DNA from: an uncultured Collinsella sp.
GTDB lineage: Bacteria; Actinomycetota; Coriobacteriia; Coriobacteriales; Coriobacteriaceae
Direction of reading: 5' to 3'
Length of the DNA: 26,928 nt
Assembly: GCA_958445895.1 (NCBI GenBank)
Contig: CAUCTV010000016.1
Span: 1 to 26,928, forward strand
Below are positions 23,882-26,928 of the stretch, in pieces. A program made the position numbers and the translations under genes. Position 1 is the first letter of the stretch; each line of letters starts with the position of its first letter. The notes under the pieces were generated by a model, which saw only the letters and a program-made list of their open reading frames with translations, had not been told where the DNA came from and searched no databases.

Positions 23882-25951
23882 ATGTCTTCCCAGTTGACGG
23901 TTATTATCGCCGGTATCGTGCTGGTTGTGGCCATCGTGGTCGCGCTGGTCATCATGCGTCGCGGCGATTCCCGTTTTACCTACGATACGCAGCATGGAAC
24001 GGCCCCGCGCGCCACCGAGGGCGAGGGCAATACCGCGGCGACCGCCTTTAAGGGCCGCTTTTCCATCCTCACCGCGGGTGTGGGCGCGATGTTTGCGGCG
24101 CTCGCCGTCAAGCTGTGGGGCATGCAGATGGTCTCGTCGGACTATTACGAGAAGCAGGCTAATAGCAATCAGACTCGCACCGTTACCACTCCCGCTGTGC
24201 GCGGCCGCATCCTCGACCGCAATGGCGTGGCGCTTGTCCAGAACCGTCCCTCACTTGCTGTCGTGGCCTACCGCGACCTTGCCGAGGATGAGGTTCTGGT
24301 TCGCCATCTTGCCAACGTGCTTGGAATGCCTTACGTGGCGGTCCTTCGCAATATTCAGGACAATACAGAGGGCGCCCAGAGCCTGCATACCATCGCGACG
24401 GACGTCCGTCGCTCCACGGTTGCCTATATCAAGGAACACGCCGGCGAGTTCCCGGGCGTCAAGATTGCCGAGCGTACCGAGCGCCAGTATCCATATGGCG
24501 AGACGGCATGCCATATCTTGGGCTATACCGGCACCATCACCTCCGAGCAGCTCGAGGCTCAGAATAAGAAAACCTCTGGCGATGATGATGCTTCTGCTGG
24601 CAAGATTACGTACCAGTCGGGCGATATCGTGGGCCAGGCGGGCGTTGAGAGCTACTACGAAAATCTGCTGCAGGGTATTCGTGGCGAGCAGACCGTCAAG
24701 GTCGATGCCTCAGGCAATGTGACCGGTCAGGCCGGCGCCGTGCCCGCGAAGGCCGGCTCCGACATTAAGCTCACGCTCGACCTTAAGATCCAACAGGCCT
24801 GCGAGACGGCACTGGCGAGCGCTATCGAGCTTGCCAAGACCACTGGCTACAGCAATGCCGGTAACGGCGCTGTGGTGTGTCTCGATCCCAACAATGGGGA
24901 GATCCTGGGCATGGCGAGCGAGCCCAAGTTCGATCCGTCTGTCTTTATCGGCGGCGTCTCAAATGACGTGTGGACCGAGCTCAATGATGACAAGGGTTCG
25001 CACCCGCTGCTCAACCGCGCCATTAGCGGACAGTACATGTCGGCCTCGACCATCAAGCCGCTCTCGGCGCTGGCCGGTCTTGAGTTTGGAACCTACACTT
25101 CAACGCAGACAACCAACTGCACGGGCTATTGGACGGGCCTGGGCAAGGCTTGGGGCAAGCGCTGCTGGTTGACGTCTGGCCACGGCACCATGACGCTGCA
25201 GTCGGGTATCGCCAACTCGTGCGACCCCGTCTTCTACGACATGGGCAAGGCGTTCTTTTATGACGAGCAACATCCCGAGGGCCTGCAGGAGGTCTTTCGT
25301 CGCTGGGGTCTAGGCAAGACCTGCGGTATCGATCTGCCGAGTGAGGGCGCGGGCCGTATTCCCGATGCCGAGTGGAAAGAGTCGTACTTCACCGACGCCT
25401 CTGCCGAGGACCGCAAGTGGAATGCCGGCGATATGACCAATATTGCCATCGGCCAGGGCGACATCCTGGTGACGCCCCTGCAGATGGCGTGCGCCTATAT
25501 GGGTCTTGCCAACGGCGGCAAACAGTACGTGCCTCACGTGTTTTTGTCTGCCGTGTCGCGCGATGGCGACGGCGATGCCTATAAGTACAACGGCAAGGGC
25601 AAGAAGAAGCGCCTGGAGGCCAAGATCAACAGCGATTCGGATTTGGCTCTTGTTCGCAACGGCATGCACGACGTGATTTACACGGCATCGACGTCCCTGG
25701 CGGCTCACTTTGGCACCCTGACGCCCCAGGTATACGGCAAGTCGGGCACGGGCGAGAAAAGCGGCGAGGACGAATACGCGTGGTTCTGCGCCTATGCACC
25801 GGCCGATGATCCCAAGTATGTCATCGCTACTGTCCTGGAGCAGGGCGGCGGCGGCTCAGATACCGCGATGCATGTCGTGCGCGACGTGCTCGGTGTGATT
25901 TATGACGAGCCCGATACCTCTTCGGCCTCGGGCGATTCTTCGGTTCGATAG
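23882..25951 (+). CDS. mrdA: Penicillin-binding protein 2 (elongasome transpeptidase)
   Basis: This class B transpeptidase cross-links new lateral peptidoglycan together with RodA. The 689-residue protein has a pedestal domain with RGRILDRNGVALVQNRP, then the transpeptidase domain. The catalytic motifs are STIK with Ser389 and Lys392, SCD at 446-448 as the SxN/D motif, and KSG at 620-622 in place of the more common KTG. Two hydrophobic segments precede the pedestal, at about 5-25 and 60-80, with a 35-residue charged loop between them; most class B PBPs have just one. The catalytic part is still on the outside if the short N-terminus is outside. GGGGAGG lies 7 bases before the ATG. It follows mreD by 13 bases and precedes rodA by 9. 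Confidence 0.93.
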   Translation: MSSQLTVIIAGIVLVVAIVVALVIMRRGDSRFTYDTQHGTAPRATEGEGNTAATAFKGRFSILTAGVGAMFAALAVKLWGMQMVSSDYYEKQANSNQTRTVTTPAVRGRILDRNGVALVQNRPSLAVVAYRDLAEDEVLVRHLANVLGMPYVAVLRNIQDNTEGAQSLHTIATDVRRSTVAYIKEHAGEFPGVKIAERTERQYPYGETACHILGYTGTITSEQLEAQNKKTSGDDDASAGKITYQSGDIVGQAGVESYYENLLQGIRGEQTVKVDASGNVTGQAGAVPAKAGSDIKLTLDLKIQQACETALASAIELAKTTGYSNAGNGAVVCLDPNNGEILGMASEPKFDPSVFIGGVSNDVWTELNDDKGSHPLLNRAISGQYMSASTIKPLSALAGLEFGTYTSTQTTNCTGYWTGLGKAWGKRCWLTSGHGTMTLQSGIANSCDPVFYDMGKAFFYDEQHPEGLQEVFRRWGLGKTCGIDLPSEGAGRIPDAEWKESYFTDASAEDRKWNAGDMTNIAIGQGDILVTPLQMACAYMGLANGGKQYVPHVFLSAVSRDGDGDAYKYNGKGKKKRLEAKINSDSDLALVRNGMHDVIYTASTSLAAHFGTLTPQVYGKSGTGEKSGEDEYAWFCAYAPADDPKYVIATVLEQGGGGSDTAMHVVRDVLGVIYDEPDTSSASGDSSVR

Positions 25952-25960
25952 GAGGTTGCG

Positions 25961-26928
25961 ATGGATTTTTCTCCGGCGGATCTGTTCCGTTCAACCAAGA
26001 CCGGCTCTCGCAGCAGCCTGGACCGCGTCAACAAGCAACTTTCGGCCTCGCGCGGCACGTTTCGCCAAAAGGTGCATATCGGTGTGCTCGTGGCTACTGT
26101 GGCGCTCGTCGCCTACGGTGCCATCATTATCTGGTCGGCTTCGCAGTTTAAGGCCGATGCTTCGTTCTCACGCCATCTGCTGGGAATTGGTATCGGAGCG
26201 GTGCTGGCGGTGCTCGTCTGGCGAACCGACCTGCGCGGTATTTCCAATTTCTCGACGGCGTTGCTCGTCATCGACCTGATCGTGATCTTCTCGCCCAAGA
26301 TTCCGGGTCTGTCCTATACGGGCGGTCTGGGCATGACGGGTTGGATCAAGATTCCCGGTATCGGCTTGACATTCCAGCCGGTTGAGCTTGCCAAGCTCAT
26401 CACCATCTTCTTTATTGCTACGCTTGGCTCGCAGTATAACGGTCGCATCGATACCGTTCGCGACTACGTCAAGCTCTGCGGCATGCTGTCCATTCCGTTT
26501 TTGGCCGTCGTTGCCATGGGTGACCTGGGCTCGGGCCTGGTCGTGCTGGTTTCGGGCGCCATCGTCATCTGCATGAGCGGTGCACGCCGCGAATGGGTGC
26601 TGTCGACCCTGGCCCTGCTCGTGGGCCTGGTGGCCCTCGTCCTGGCGCTTGATTCGGTCTTTGATTCGTTGCTCGGCCACGATGTGCTCATCAAGCAGTA
26701 TCAGATGAACCGTCTGACGGTCTTTATCGACCCCGATAATGCCGATTTGGACGATGCCTACAACCTGCAGCAGTCGCTTATCGCCGTTGGCTCGGGCGGC
26801 TTCTTTGGTAAGGGCCTGGGGCATGCGACGCAGTCGGCCGGCGGCTTTCTGCCTGAGTTCCACACCGACTTCGTCTTCGCCTTCCTGTCCGAGACCTTTG
26901 GCTTTTGCGGTTCCTTTTTGCTCCTGTG
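25961..26928 (+). CDS. rodA: RodA, SEDS-family peptidoglycan glycosyltransferase (3' end beyond the window)
   Basis: RodA polymerises glycan strands from lipid II and works with PBP2. About 322 codons are visible and the frame is open at the right edge. The protein has a charged N-terminal tail of about 38 residues, then multiple hydrophobic helices starting near residue 39. The SEDS signatures are LTFQPVELAKL, the IDPDNADLDDAYNLQQSLIAVGSGG loop, GKGLGHATQS, and FLPEFHTDFVFAFLSE. The second of these includes the conserved Asp/Gln region of the extracellular loop. AGGAGG lies 5 bases before the ATG and overlaps the PBP2 stop region. FtsW is the close alternative; the operon with mreBCD and PBP2 decides for RodA. 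Confidence 0.93.
   Translation, partial: MDFSPADLFRSTKTGSRSSLDRVNKQLSASRGTFRQKVHIGVLVATVALVAYGAIIIWSASQFKADASFSRHLLGIGIGAVLAVLVWRTDLRGISNFSTALLVIDLIVIFSPKIPGLSYTGGLGMTGWIKIPGIGLTFQPVELAKLITIFFIATLGSQYNGRIDTVRDYVKLCGMLSIPFLAVVAMGDLGSGLVVLVSGAIVICMSGARREWVLSTLALLVGLVALVLALDSVFDSLLGHDVLIKQYQMNRLTVFIDPDNADLDDAYNLQQSLIAVGSGGFFGKGLGHATQSAGGFLPEFHTDFVFAFLSETFGFCGSFLLL

Overview
The window is GC-rich actinobacterial DNA. Gene content points to a member of the Coriobacteriia, most like Collinsella: one-piece RmlC-RmlD and AroE-AroK fusions, a very compact aromatic amino acid operon, frequent GTG/TTG starts with strong Shine-Dalgarno sites, and an mre/PBP2/rodA block. The genus is inferred from gene content and memory of related genomes; no 16S or database match was available.

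Layout. (1) 1-4365, cell-surface polysaccharide: a fused dTDP-rhamnose synthesis enzyme (52-1506, +), a convergent polyprenyl-phosphate-type glycosyltransferase (1609-2580, -), and a divergent two-gene ABC-2 polysaccharide exporter (2741-4365, +). (2) 4420-6339, a small variable segment: tRNA-Arg(TCT), its terminator, a short frameshifted remnant that may come from an acyltransferase-3 membrane protein, and a self-contained two-gene unit on the minus strand (a DUF4869-like protein coupled to a P-loop ATPase with a TOPRIM-like C-terminal half). (3) 6385-14911, one minus-strand operon of eight genes: DAHP synthase, TyrA, AroB, AroA, AroC, PheA, AroE-AroK, AroQ. Together they cover every step from PEP and erythrose-4-phosphate to chorismate and on to phenylpyruvate and 4-hydroxyphenylpyruvate. 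A promoter, a possible leaderless leader ORF and a terminator-like hairpin lie before the first gene. (4) 14988-17899: tRNA-Arg(CCG) and a P-type cation ATPase. (5) 18003-21111: a zinc-ribbon membrane protein, a cyclophilin and a TPR membrane protein. (6) 21227 to the right edge: mreB, mreC, mreD, PBP2 and a rodA cut by the window edge, i.e. the elongasome operon.

Most of the window is core metabolism and cell-envelope machinery. The observations that most deserve follow-up are the aro operon leader, the DUF4869/ATPase pair beside a tRNA gene, a REP-like palindrome inside the aro operon, and unusual features of the PBP2. I found no CRISPR array, prophage, integrase or intact insertion sequence.
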